Assembly (NCBI GenBank): GCA_934630705.1
Contig: CAKTWP010000028.1
Span: 1 to 25,551 of the forward strand
Length of the DNA stretch: 25,551 nucleotides
Direction: 5' to 3'
Source of the DNA: an uncultured Clostridia bacterium
GTDB taxonomy: Bacteria > Bacillota > Clostridia > Christensenellales > Aristaeellaceae
In this document: positions 6,264 to 13,307 of the stretch, in pieces
Numbering within the stretch: position 1 is the first letter of the stretch
Layout of the letters: each line of letters starts with the position of its first letter
The notes under the pieces: generated by a model
What the model was told of the DNA's origin: nothing
Seen by the model: only the letters and a program-made list of their open reading frames with translations
Database searches by the model: none
Translations under genes and position numbers: made by a program

Positions 6264-7271
6264 ATGAGCCGAATTTCCTATGTGATCAAGCGCGTGGGCA
6301 AGATGGATTTCTCCCGGATGCGGGACACCGCGAAACTGCTCCACGAGAAAACCGGCAAGCCCACGGCCTGGCTGCTGGCGGATATGGGCCGGTGCGCCCT
6401 GAAATATAACGCGGGCTATATGGATTACAAAATCGCCCAGATGTATCGGTTAAACGACGCACAGCGCCGCACCGTTATCACCCGCGGCATCTCCAACGAC
6501 ATCGTCCGCCGGATGAACGACAAGGCCTATTGGCACTTCTTCGATGACAAAACCCAGTTCAATGAAAAGTTTGCCAAATGGGTGCAGCGGGATTGGATCA
6601 GGGCCGATGAAAACCTCACCTTGGATGCGCTGACCCGTTTCCTGCAAAATAAGGACGAAATCATGTTCAAGCCGCTGGAAGGCTCCAGCGGTCAGGGCAT
6701 CGTTAAATATAAGAAGGAAGACTGGCAAAGCCTGCCCGAATTTCTGGATCAGGTGAAGGAAAACGGCCCGGCCGTGCTGGAAGAGGTGGTAAAGCAGCAT
6801 CCGGATATGGCCCGGCTGTGCCCCACATCGGTGAACACCGTGCGCATCGCCACCTTGCTTGGCGATAAAAAGGAAGGCATCGTGTACGCCTTCCTGCGGA
6901 TCGGCAACGGCCGGGTGATGGATAACGTGGACTGCGGGGGCATGGCTGCCCGGGTGGATCTGGACAGCGGCAAGCTGCTCACCGTGGGCGCGGATAAACA
7001 GGGAAACACCTATGCCGTGCATCCGCTGACGGGCACGCCCATTGTGGGATTTCAGGTGCCGTATTTTGAAGAAGCGAAAAAAATGTGTCTGGAGGCCATG
7101 CATGTGGTGCCCCAGCTGCGGTTCGTGGCCTGGGATGTGGCCATCACGCCGGACGGCCCCCGGTTCATCGAGGGCAATTCCTTCCCCAGCCACGCCGTGC
7201 CCCAGTTTGCCGCCCATTATCCCGACGGCATCGGCATCCTGCCGGAGTTCAAGAAATTCATCGACCTGTAA
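6264..7271 (+). CDS. Sugar-transfer-associated ATP-grasp protein
   Basis: This 335-residue cytosolic protein resembles the sugar-transfer-associated ATP-grasp family (ATPgrasp_ST type), enzymes presumed to form an amide or peptide bond during polysaccharide or cell-surface polymer synthesis; the substrate is not known. Visible motifs are the lysine and glycine-rich loop FKPLEGSSGQG (135-145), the acidic EEV (173-175), the LCPTSVNTVRI block (186-195), NVDCGGMAARVD (221-232) and the metal-binding region AWDVAITPDGPRFIEGN (289-305). The start at 6264 is chosen because GGAGG lies 7 nt upstream; an ATG at 6249 has no such site. The gene has its own promoter. No glycosyltransferase is adjacent, so its pathway cannot be read from context. 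Confidence 0.8.
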   Translation: MSRISYVIKRVGKMDFSRMRDTAKLLHEKTGKPTAWLLADMGRCALKYNAGYMDYKIAQMYRLNDAQRRTVITRGISNDIVRRMNDKAYWHFFDDKTQFNEKFAKWVQRDWIRADENLTLDALTRFLQNKDEIMFKPLEGSSGQGIVKYKKEDWQSLPEFLDQVKENGPAVLEEVVKQHPDMARLCPTSVNTVRIATLLGDKKEGIVYAFLRIGNGRVMDNVDCGGMAARVDLDSGKLLTVGADKQGNTYAVHPLTGTPIVGFQVPYFEEAKKMCLEAMHVVPQLRFVAWDVAITPDGPRFIEGNSFPSHAVPQFAAHYPDGIGILPEFKKFIDL

Positions 7272-7365
7272 ATTTCCTGTATTCAGCGAAAAAGCAGGAA
7301 GAATTGCCGGGTTTTTTCCGTTCTATGAATGATCTGCCATTATGCCCTGCAAAGGAGATGAAAAC

Positions 7366-8949
7366 ATGGATTTGATTAAAACGCTGCTGGTGTATATGGT
7401 GATGGTAGTGTCCGGGGCCACGGAAGCATCCCCGGCGCTGACGCCGCCGCCCCCGCAGGCCCAGCCCTCGGAGACCCCGGCCCTGGTGGAAACGGTCGCG
7501 CCCTCTCAGGCGCCCACCCTTGCGCCCACCTTCTCCGCCGCGCCCACCATGACTCCTACCCCCACGCCCTATACCACCCTGCAGGTGGGCGACCGGGGCG
7601 AGGACGTGAAAAAGCTCCAGCGCCGGCTGGCGGAGCTGGGATACCTGAACGACAAAATCGACGGCATCTTCGGCCAGAATACCAAAAAAGCTGTGGAGCG
7701 CTTCCAGTATTACAACAACCTGACCCAGGACGGCAAGGCCGGCAAAGCGACCCTGACCAAGCTGTATGAAAGCACCAGCGTGGTCACCGCCCCGCCGAAC
7801 ATCACGCCCAACCCCACCGTGACGCTGCAGCCCGCCGTGGCCGTGCAGGTGTACTATGTGGATCAAAGCGGGCTGCTGCTGTATCAGATGGCTGTGAACT
7901 GCTACGGCACCACCACCATCTACGCCAACAATGCCTTTGTTGGCAGCGAATACGCGCTGATTTCCTCCGGGGCCGTGACGGTGAACATCCGCAGGGGCGT
8001 GGCCACGCCTTCTTCCGTCACCTTCCGCTATCAGCGGGTGACCACCCCCGTGCCCAGCTATGCCAATCTGCCGGTCGTCTATGAAACCCGGGATGGGCAA
8101 CTGATTTACTCGGGGTACGTTCAGGTGCCGTTCAACGCCGTCACGCCGGTTTACGCTGATGCATCCCGGATTCCCGAAGGCTATGCGCTATTCAGCGAAA
8201 GCCCGGTGAATGTGTCTGTGAATCTCAATGGCGTGTGCACCCCCGCCTCCGTCACCTTCCTGCTGGCCGCCAGGGAAACCGCCGCACCCACCGGGACTGT
8301 GACGCCTACCCCCACGCCCGAGGTAACGCCTACAACGGCGCCTACCGACGCGCCTACTCAGGCGCCCACCGCCGAGCCCAGCGAAGCGCCCACGGAAGCG
8401 CCTACCGATGTGCCCACTGCGGAGCCTTCCGCCGAGCCCAGCGAAGCGCCCACGGAAGCGCCTACCGATGTGCCCACTGCGGAGCCTTCCGCCGAGCCCA
8501 GCGAAGCGCCCACAACGGCGCCCACGGAGGAGCCCACGCCTACCCCCGCGCCGGCGCCCACCGATGCGCCTACCCAGGCGCCCACGGAGGAGCCCACGCC
8601 TACCCCCACGCCGGAACCGCTGACCCAGGCAGGCGGCGTAGTGGCGTTCAATAATGATGTGCGGACGCTGCCATGGTATCGGGATGCGAGCAATACGCCC
8701 TTTATCAGTCTCCAGCAGATGGCCACTGTAGCCAACTGGAATTACAAGGACGGCGCGGGCGTGATTCTGGGGCATGCGGTAAGCGCGTCCAAGGATCGCC
8801 TGACCGTGGATGAAAAGCTGCTTCCCGCTGCGTATTCCATCTTCTGGAACAACGATCTGTATGTCAGCGATGCGTTCCTCAAGGAGCTTGGCTGCGCCGT
8901 TGCCGTTCAGGGCACCGAGCTGCATCTCACGTTTGAATCATCCAATTAA
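7366..8949 (+). CDS. Peptidoglycan-binding, Pro/Thr-rich surface protein
   Basis: A 527-residue exported or membrane-anchored protein. It has a hydrophobic N-terminus (about 3-17), a Pro-rich stretch to 71, and a peptidoglycan-binding type-1 domain at 72-135 (LQVGDRGEDVKKLQRRLAELGYL..IDGIFG..T..AV..FQ). Two related modules of about 70 residues follow (about 150-225 and 230-305), each ending in V.VN...G..TP.SVTF. A long Ala/Pro/Thr/Glu linker (about 310-420) includes exact 20-residue repeats. The last 105 residues (PWYRDASNTPFISLQQMATVANW...) look like a copper-amine-oxidase-N-type stalk domain. The ATG at 7366 follows AAGGAGAT. It probably binds the cell wall and presents the C-terminal domain outside. 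It ends at a strong terminator. Confidence 0.8.
   Translation: MDLIKTLLVYMVMVVSGATEASPALTPPPPQAQPSETPALVETVAPSQAPTLAPTFSAAPTMTPTPTPYTTLQVGDRGEDVKKLQRRLAELGYLNDKIDGIFGQNTKKAVERFQYYNNLTQDGKAGKATLTKLYESTSVVTAPPNITPNPTVTLQPAVAVQVYYVDQSGLLLYQMAVNCYGTTTIYANNAFVGSEYALISSGAVTVNIRRGVATPSSVTFRYQRVTTPVPSYANLPVVYETRDGQLIYSGYVQVPFNAVTPVYADASRIPEGYALFSESPVNVSVNLNGVCTPASVTFLLAARETAAPTGTVTPTPTPEVTPTTAPTDAPTQAPTAEPSEAPTEAPTDVPTAEPSAEPSEAPTEAPTDVPTAEPSAEPSEAPTTAPTEEPTPTPAPAPTDAPTQAPTEEPTPTPTPEPLTQAGGVVAFNNDVRTLPWYRDASNTPFISLQQMATVANWNYKDGAGVILGHAVSASKDRLTVDEKLLPAAYSIFWNNDLYVSDAFLKELGCAVAVQGTELHLTFESSN
8371..8513 (+). repeat. 60-bp tandem repeats inside the surface-protein linker
   Basis: Two consecutive 60-bp units (8371-8430 and 8431-8490) are identical, and a partial third continues to 8513. 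Each encodes the 20 residues AEPSEAPTEAPTDVPTAEPS. Identity at every third codon position points to recent duplication or homogenisation, so linker length is likely to vary between strains. Confidence 0.9.
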
Positions 8950-8957
8950 AAACATGC

Positions 8958-9009
8958 GCCCCGGATGCGGACGAAACCGTCTGGTTTCGCTGCACCCGGG
9001 GCTTTTTTT
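8958..9009 (+). terminator. Rho-independent terminator
   Basis: The outer stem GCCCCGG/CCGGGGC (8958-8964 with 8996-9002) and an inner CGAAACC/GGTTTCG stem are followed by seven T. It lies 9 nt after the surface-protein stop and between convergent genes. Confidence 0.85.
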
Positions 9010-9039
9010 GTCGCCTATTTCAGGCGTTCAGGCTGCGAT

Positions 9040-9927
9040 TTACTGGCCGTCGGTTTTCGTCAGCCCATTCAGGTTCAGCACCGGCAGCGTTTCCGCCGCG
9101 CCGCCGGAAACGAACTGGGGCAGCTCGCCGTTCCAGCGGTTCACCTGGGTAAAGCGGATCAGCGCTTCGGTCAGGGACTGGGCAATTTTCTGGTTGGCTT
9201 CCGCTTCGGCCTCAGCCTTGATGCGGGTGGAATAGGCTTCCGCATCGGCGTTCACCTTCACCACGTCCGCCTTGGCCTGGGCCTCAATCTTCTGGCGCTG
9301 GGCCTGCTGCTCGGTTTCCATGGTTTTCTGCTCCTGCTCGATTTCGGCCTGAAGCTTCTTCTGGGCGGCCACCTGCTTGGCCTCCACCGCATCGGTGAAC
9401 GCATCGGAGAAATCCACGTTTTCGATGGAGATGGAGATCACGGAGATGCCATAGCGCTGCATTTCATTGCTGAGCTGATCCCGGATCTGCACCGACAGCT
9501 CCTCCCGGGCGCTGATCAGGTTTTCTGCCGTATACTTGGAAAACACAGCCTTGGTATTTTCCATCATGCGGGGGTTAATCAGCTTCACAAAATAATCCGT
9601 ACCCACTTCCTTGAACAGGTTCATGGCGGTGGATTTGTTGATGGCATAGTTGATGGAGCCGCCGATATCCACCTGCTGAATATCGCTGGAGAAAGCCTGG
9701 GTGGAAAACGTCATTTTCTGTTCCCGGTTATCCATCAGGATGATCTTCTGGAAGGGGCTCTTGAAATGGAAGCCGGCTTCCAGGGTGTAGTCCTCCACCT
9801 TGCCGAAGGTGGTGATAATGGCGGTATAGCCGGTGGGCACCTGGGCGGTGCAGAAGCTGGCGATCACGGCGACCACGATCACCGCCAGCAGGGCCAGGAT
9901 CAGATGTTTCTTGGTGCGATTGCTCAT
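9040..9927 (-). CDS. Prohibitin-like SPFH membrane protein
   Basis: A 295-residue SPFH (stomatin/prohibitin/flotillin) protein, a family of membrane-anchored scaffolds that form rings and organise membrane domains or guard proteases. One transmembrane segment spans about 8-28 (LILALLAVIVVAVIASF). The SPFH core follows (VPTGYTAIITTFGKVEDYTLEAGFHFKSPFQKI, 30-62; then QVDIGGSINYAI). A charged, Ala/Glu/Gln-rich coiled coil spans about 185-255. The architecture is that of the prohibitin subfamily. The start at 9927 follows AAAGGAAG. It is monocistronic, convergent with the surface-protein gene and divergent from the esterase. No NfeD partner or FtsH gene is nearby. Its promoter carries a LacI/CcpA-like operator. 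Confidence 0.9.
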   Translation of the reverse strand: MSNRTKKHLILALLAVIVVAVIASFCTAQVPTGYTAIITTFGKVEDYTLEAGFHFKSPFQKIILMDNREQKMTFSTQAFSSDIQQVDIGGSINYAINKSTAMNLFKEVGTDYFVKLINPRMMENTKAVFSKYTAENLISAREELSVQIRDQLSNEMQRYGISVISISIENVDFSDAFTDAVEAKQVAAQKKLQAEIEQEQKTMETEQQAQRQKIEAQAKADVVKVNADAEAYSTRIKAEAEAEANQKIAQSLTEALIRFTQVNRWNGELPQFVSGGAAETLPVLNLNGLTKTDGQ

Positions 9928-9966
9928 GTTCTCTCTTCCTTTCTGATAGCGCGTGGGAATTCTTCC

Positions 9967-9989
9967 CTGAAAACGGTTTCAGTATAGCA
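9967..9989 (-). promoter_or_regulatory. Extended -10 promoter with LacI/CcpA-like operator
   Basis: On the minus strand TGC-TATACT (9989-9981) is an extended -10 box without a good -35. Immediately downstream and overlapping it is CTGAAAACGGTTTCAG (9967-9982), a perfect inverted repeat with a central CG. The core TGAAAACGGTTTCA fits the catabolite-responsive (cre) and general LacI-family operator pattern, so the SPFH gene is probably repressed by CcpA or another LacI-family protein. Confidence 0.65.
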
Positions 9990-10071
9990 TGGATGGCGCG
10001 CATCCGCCAGAGGTTCTTCCCTGAATCATACAATTTTGCGCCTTAATTGTCGAAAAAATGCCGCAAAGCCC

Positions 10072-10100
10072 TTGAGCGCAGGAGGGGGATGGTGTAAAAT
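10072..10100 (+). promoter_or_regulatory. Promoter of the esterase-YitT unit
   Basis: TTGAGC (10072-10077), a 17-nt spacer and TAAAAT (10095-10100) lie 44 nt before the ATG at 10145. A ribosome binding site (AAGGAGAT) follows. Confidence 0.6.
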
Positions 10101-10144
10101 AGGGGCGGTTATTCTGTCGTTTTATCAGGAAGGAGATTCTTACA

Positions 10145-10930
10145 ATGGAAGATACAATCCTGCTCTGGCCCGGCCAGGAAGCGCCCTATACCCGGGATGA
10201 TCCTGCACGCCTTCAGCCCTCCCTCAAGCCCTTCCCCGTGGATGGAGCCCGGGGCGCGGTGGTGGTTTGTCCCGGCGGCGGATATTGCATGAAAGCGGAT
10301 CACGAAGGGGATCCCATTGCCCGGATGCTCAACGCGCAGGGCATTGCGGCTTACGTGCTGGATTATCGAGTGGCGCCCTGTCATCGGGAATCCCCCCTGG
10401 CGGACGCCCATCGGGCCATTCGGCTGGTGCGTTCCCTGGGCTATCAGAAGGTGGGCATTCTGGGCTTTTCTGCCGGCGGCAATCTTTGCTGCACCGCCGC
10501 CACCCTCTATGACGCGGGAAACCCCGATGCGGCCGATCCCATCGACCGGCTTTCCTCCCGCCCGGACGCATTCATTCCCTGCTATGCGGTCGTCACCCTG
10601 AACCGTAAATACACCCATATGGGCAGCCGGCAGAATCTGCTGGGCAGCAATTGGGAGGATGATGCACTGGCCCGGCGCTATTCCGCCGAGGAGAATGTCA
10701 CCGAGGATACGCCCCCGGCCTTTATCTGGCATACCGCCGAGGATCAGGCCGTGCCCGTGCAGAACAGCCTGCAGCTGGCTGCGGCGCTGGCGGATCATCA
10801 TGTGCTCTTTGAGCTGCACGTCTATCCCAAGGGCCGGCACGGACTGGGGCTGGCGCAGGAAACGCCGCCCGCCGCCGGCTGGAGCAATGCCTGCTGCCTG
10901 TGGCTGCTGGAAATGGGGTTTGGCGCATGA
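10145..10930 (+). CDS. Alpha/beta-hydrolase, acetyl-esterase-like
   Basis: This 261-residue cytosolic serine esterase resembles the carbohydrate (acetyl-xylan type) esterases of the alpha/beta-hydrolase superfamily. The oxyanion segment VVCPGGGYCMKADHEG (40-55) with the GGGY..k..HEG pattern is characteristic. The catalytic triad appears complete: Ser-109 in GFSAGG, Asp-200 in HTAEDQAVP and His-232 in KGRHGLGLA. No signal peptide is present, so it would act on imported acetylated sugars or other small esters; the substrate is inferred. The start follows AAGGAGAT. Its stop overlaps the YitT start (ATGA), so the two are translationally coupled. Confidence 0.88.
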   Translation: MEDTILLWPGQEAPYTRDDPARLQPSLKPFPVDGARGAVVVCPGGGYCMKADHEGDPIARMLNAQGIAAYVLDYRVAPCHRESPLADAHRAIRLVRSLGYQKVGILGFSAGGNLCCTAATLYDAGNPDAADPIDRLSSRPDAFIPCYAVVTLNRKYTHMGSRQNLLGSNWEDDALARRYSAEENVTEDTPPAFIWHTAEDQAVPVQNSLQLAAALADHHVLFELHVYPKGRHGLGLAQETPPAAGWSNACCLWLLEMGFGA

Positions 10931-11808
10931 TGGAAGAAATGCAGGAAAAGCTGCGGTCGCCCAAATGGTGGAAGGAAATGGGAATGCTGAATCTGGGCAC
11001 CCTGCTGGTGGCCGCAGGCGTATACTTCTTTAAGTTTCCCAATCATTTCACCACCGGCGGCGTCAGCGGCATTTCCATTCTGGTGAGCAAGTATATTCCC
11101 TCCGTCACCACCGCCACCCTGAACCTGATTCTGAACATGGTGCTTTTGCTGGTGGGCCTGATTTTTCTGGGCAGGTCGTTCGGCATCCGCACTGCGTATT
11201 CCACGGTCATGTCCTCGTTGCTTACGCTGGCCTTTGAAAAATGGATTCCCATGACCGCACCCATGACCTCCCAGCCTCTGATGGAGCTGATTTTTGCCGT
11301 AGCGCTGCCGTCTGTTGGCACAGCGATGCTTTTTGACGTAAGCGCGTCCTCGGGCGGCACGGATGTGATCGCCATGCTGTTCAAGAAATACACCCGGGTG
11401 AAGGCGGGTACGGGTCTGGCCATGGCCGATGCGGCGGTGGCCATCGGCGCATGCTTTGCCTTCGGGATGGAAACGGGCTTGTTCTCCCTGTTCGGGCTGT
11501 TCCTCAAGTCCATGCTGGTGGATCTGGTGATGGATAATCTGCACACCTGCAAGGTGTTCCAGATCATCACCACGAACCCCGAGCCCATCTGCAATTACAT
11601 CATGGAAAAGCTGGATCACAGCGCCACGCTGACCCATGCCGTGGGCTCCTTCAGCCATGGCCCCCGCGAAGTGGTCATGACCGTGGTGAACCGCTCTCAG
11701 GCCGCGCGTCTGCAGCGCTTTGTCCGCCAGACCGACCCCCACTCCTTCATTACCATCACCTCCTCCAGTGACATTATCGGCAAGGGCTTTAAGGGCATGA
11801 CCGATTGA
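10927..11808 (+). CDS. YitT family membrane protein
   Basis: A 293-residue integral membrane protein of the YitT family, with about five to six hydrophobic segments in the first 210 residues and a cytosolic C-terminal DUF2179 domain (about 215-290, ending SFITITSSSDIIGKGFKG). Characteristic segments are FTTGGVSGISILVSKY (41-56) and the loop SASSGGTDVIAMLFKKY. Family members are abundant in Firmicutes and of poorly defined transport function. The start at 10927 is inferred from the ATGA overlap with the esterase stop; 10930 is an alternative. No strong ribosome binding site precedes it, consistent with coupling. The downstream gap contains the tandem hairpin repeats. Confidence 0.92.
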   Translation: MMEEMQEKLRSPKWWKEMGMLNLGTLLVAAGVYFFKFPNHFTTGGVSGISILVSKYIPSVTTATLNLILNMVLLLVGLIFLGRSFGIRTAYSTVMSSLLTLAFEKWIPMTAPMTSQPLMELIFAVALPSVGTAMLFDVSASSGGTDVIAMLFKKYTRVKAGTGLAMADAAVAIGACFAFGMETGLFSLFGLFLKSMLVDLVMDNLHTCKVFQIITTNPEPICNYIMEKLDHSATLTHAVGSFSHGPREVVMTVVNRSQAARLQRFVRQTDPHSFITITSSSDIIGKGFKGMTD

Positions 11809-11826
11809 CGGGGAACGAAGAACGGC

Positions 11827-11965
11827 GTGGGACTATGCGCCCCACACCCCCACCAGGGAGTTCCTCCCTGGACCCGGTTCACAATGAGACTTGGATTTGG
11901 AGACGATGTGGGGCTATGCGCCCCACGCCCCCACCAGGGAGTTCCTCCCTGGACCCGGTTCACAA
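11827..11965. repeat. Tandem pair of 58-bp intergenic hairpin units
   Basis: Units at 11827-11884 and 11908-11965 differ at only two of 58 positions and are separated by 23 unrelated nt. Each has a stem around TATGC (GTGGGGC/GCCCCAC, perfect in unit 2), a C-rich spacer, an 8-bp stem CCAGGGAG-TTC-CTCCCTGG and the tail ACCCGGTTCACAA. The first stem has one mismatch in unit 1. They lie between co-directional genes with no coding sequence. Confidence 0.9.
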
Positions 11966-12048
11966 CTTTACTGGATTTATGAAATCAGCGGGCTTCTGTG
12001 TAGGACAGTAGGAACGGATGTGTTGTATCGTCCCGCCAACCATTATCG

Positions 12049-12083
12049 CGGAATGGGGGTGCAGGGGAAGCCTTCCCCTGCAC
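12049..12083 (+). repeat. CAGGGGAA/TTCCCCTG hairpin element, copy 1
   Basis: Perfect 12-base arms (12059-12070 and 12072-12083) flank a single base. The leading block CGGAATGGGGG (12049-12059) is also found, inverted, next to the matching hairpin at 25378-25411. Confidence 0.8.
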
Positions 12084-12153
12084 GCGGTCGGTCCCCCGTT
12101 GTGCAGCGGTTGACGAAAATCCCCCGGATTTCTTCATACGCCAAGGAGGTATC

Positions 12154-13302
12154 ATGCCCCAAAAGCTGATCTTTGTGCCCGACTCATTCAAGGGCAGCCT
12201 GTCCGCTCAGCGGGTGTGCCAGCTCATGGCCCAGGCCGCAGAAGCAGCGCTGCCGGGTATGCCCTGTGTGTCCATTCCCATTGCGGATGGCGGCGAGGGC
12301 ACCACGGACGCTTTTCTGGCCGCAACGGGTGGCGATCGAATCCCCTGCACGGTGACAGGCCCATGGGGTGAGCCGGTGGATGCATGCTATGGCCGCCTGC
12401 CGGGAGATACGGCCGTGATCGAAATGGCCGCGGCGGCCGGGCTTCCGCTGGTCGGCCATCATAAAAACCCCGAAAAGACCACCACCTGCGGTGTGGGCCA
12501 GCTGATACTGGCCGCGCTGAACGCAGGCGCGAAAGAGATTATTCTGGGGCTGGGCGGCAGCGCCACCAATGACGGGGGCTGCGGCGCGGCTGCGGCGCTG
12601 GGCGTGCGCTTTCTGGATGCATCCGGCGTAGCCTTCACCCCCACCGGCGAAACCCTGCACCGCATCGCGGCCATTGATCCTGCTCCCGCCCGCGCCCTGC
12701 TTCGGGATAAACGCCTGCGCGTTATGTGCGATATCCGGAATCCGTTGTGCGGCCCCCAAGGCGCGGCGGCTGTGTTCGGCCCGCAAAAGGGCGCGGATGC
12801 GGCCATGATTCGCCGTCTGGACGCAGGGCTGGCACATCTGGCCCAAATCGTGCTGCGGGATACCGGCGCAGATATGGCGCTGCTTCCCGGCGCAGGCGCG
12901 GCGGGCGGCATGGGCGGCGGCATGGCCGCGCTGCTGGGCGGCGAAATGCAAATGGGCATTGAAACGCTGCTGAACGCAGTAGACTTTGATCGTCTGCTGG
13001 ACGACGCCGCGCTGGTGCTTACCGGCGAGGGCCGGCTGGACAGCCAAAGCCTGGAGGGCAAGGCTGTCATCGGCGTAAGCCGCCGCTGCGCAAAAAAAAG
13101 AGTGCCCTGCCTGGCGCTGGTGGGCAGCTATGCAGGCGATCTGGCTCCCGCATATGCCGCCGGGCTTACCGCCGCATTTCCGCTCTGCGCCGGGCCCTGC
13201 TCGCTGGCAGAAGCCATGGAGAACGCGGAGCATAGTCTGCTCGCCGCCGCGAAAAACGCCCTGCGCCTGTTCGGCGCGGGAATGCAAAACAGAAAGGAAT
13301 GA
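12154..13302 (+). CDS. Glycerate kinase (GlxK/GarK type)
   Basis: This 382-residue enzyme phosphorylates D-glycerate with ATP, feeding glycerate from sugar-acid, glyoxylate or serine breakdown into glycolysis. It is the classical bacterial type (about 380 residues). Family motifs are PDSFKGSLSA (9-18), IADGGEGT (43-50), GLGGSATNDGGCGAAAALG (132-150) and TGEGRLDSQS near 290. The phosphorylation position (2- or 3-) cannot be decided from sequence by eye. The ATG at 12154 follows AAGGAGGT. The gene overlaps or abuts the next gene, a beta-lactamase-fold hydrolase. No tartronate-semialdehyde reductase or permease is next to it. Confidence 0.95.
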   Translation: MPQKLIFVPDSFKGSLSAQRVCQLMAQAAEAALPGMPCVSIPIADGGEGTTDAFLAATGGDRIPCTVTGPWGEPVDACYGRLPGDTAVIEMAAAAGLPLVGHHKNPEKTTTCGVGQLILAALNAGAKEIILGLGGSATNDGGCGAAAALGVRFLDASGVAFTPTGETLHRIAAIDPAPARALLRDKRLRVMCDIRNPLCGPQGAAAVFGPQKGADAAMIRRLDAGLAHLAQIVLRDTGADMALLPGAGAAGGMGGGMAALLGGEMQMGIETLLNAVDFDRLLDDAALVLTGEGRLDSQSLEGKAVIGVSRRCAKKRVPCLALVGSYAGDLAPAYAAGLTAAFPLCAGPCSLAEAMENAEHSLLAAAKNALRLFGAGMQNRKE

Positions 13303-13307
13303 AGCCC

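Larger units (their letters stand above)
11809..12153. other. Intergenic region of 345 nt filled with hairpin repeats
   Basis: There is no credible gene here. It holds the two 58-bp tandem units (11827-11884, 11908-11965), a long GTGCAGGGGAAG/CTTCCCCTGCAC hairpin (12059-12083) and, before glycerate kinase, a possible weak promoter (TTGACG at 12110-12115, TTCATA at 12133-12138, 17-nt spacer). The AAGGAGGT ribosome binding site of the next gene closes the region. Confidence 0.7.

Noticed and set aside
11827..11965. CRISPR array
   Set aside because: There are only two units, each 58 bp with internal palindromes, one 23-nt spacer and no cas genes.
11697..12011. Short frames through the tandem units, with repeated Pro-rich peptides such as MRPTPPPGSSSLDPVH
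   Set aside because: The repeated peptide simply reflects the repeated DNA. The arms pair as hairpins, there is no ribosome binding site, and both strands are open by composition.
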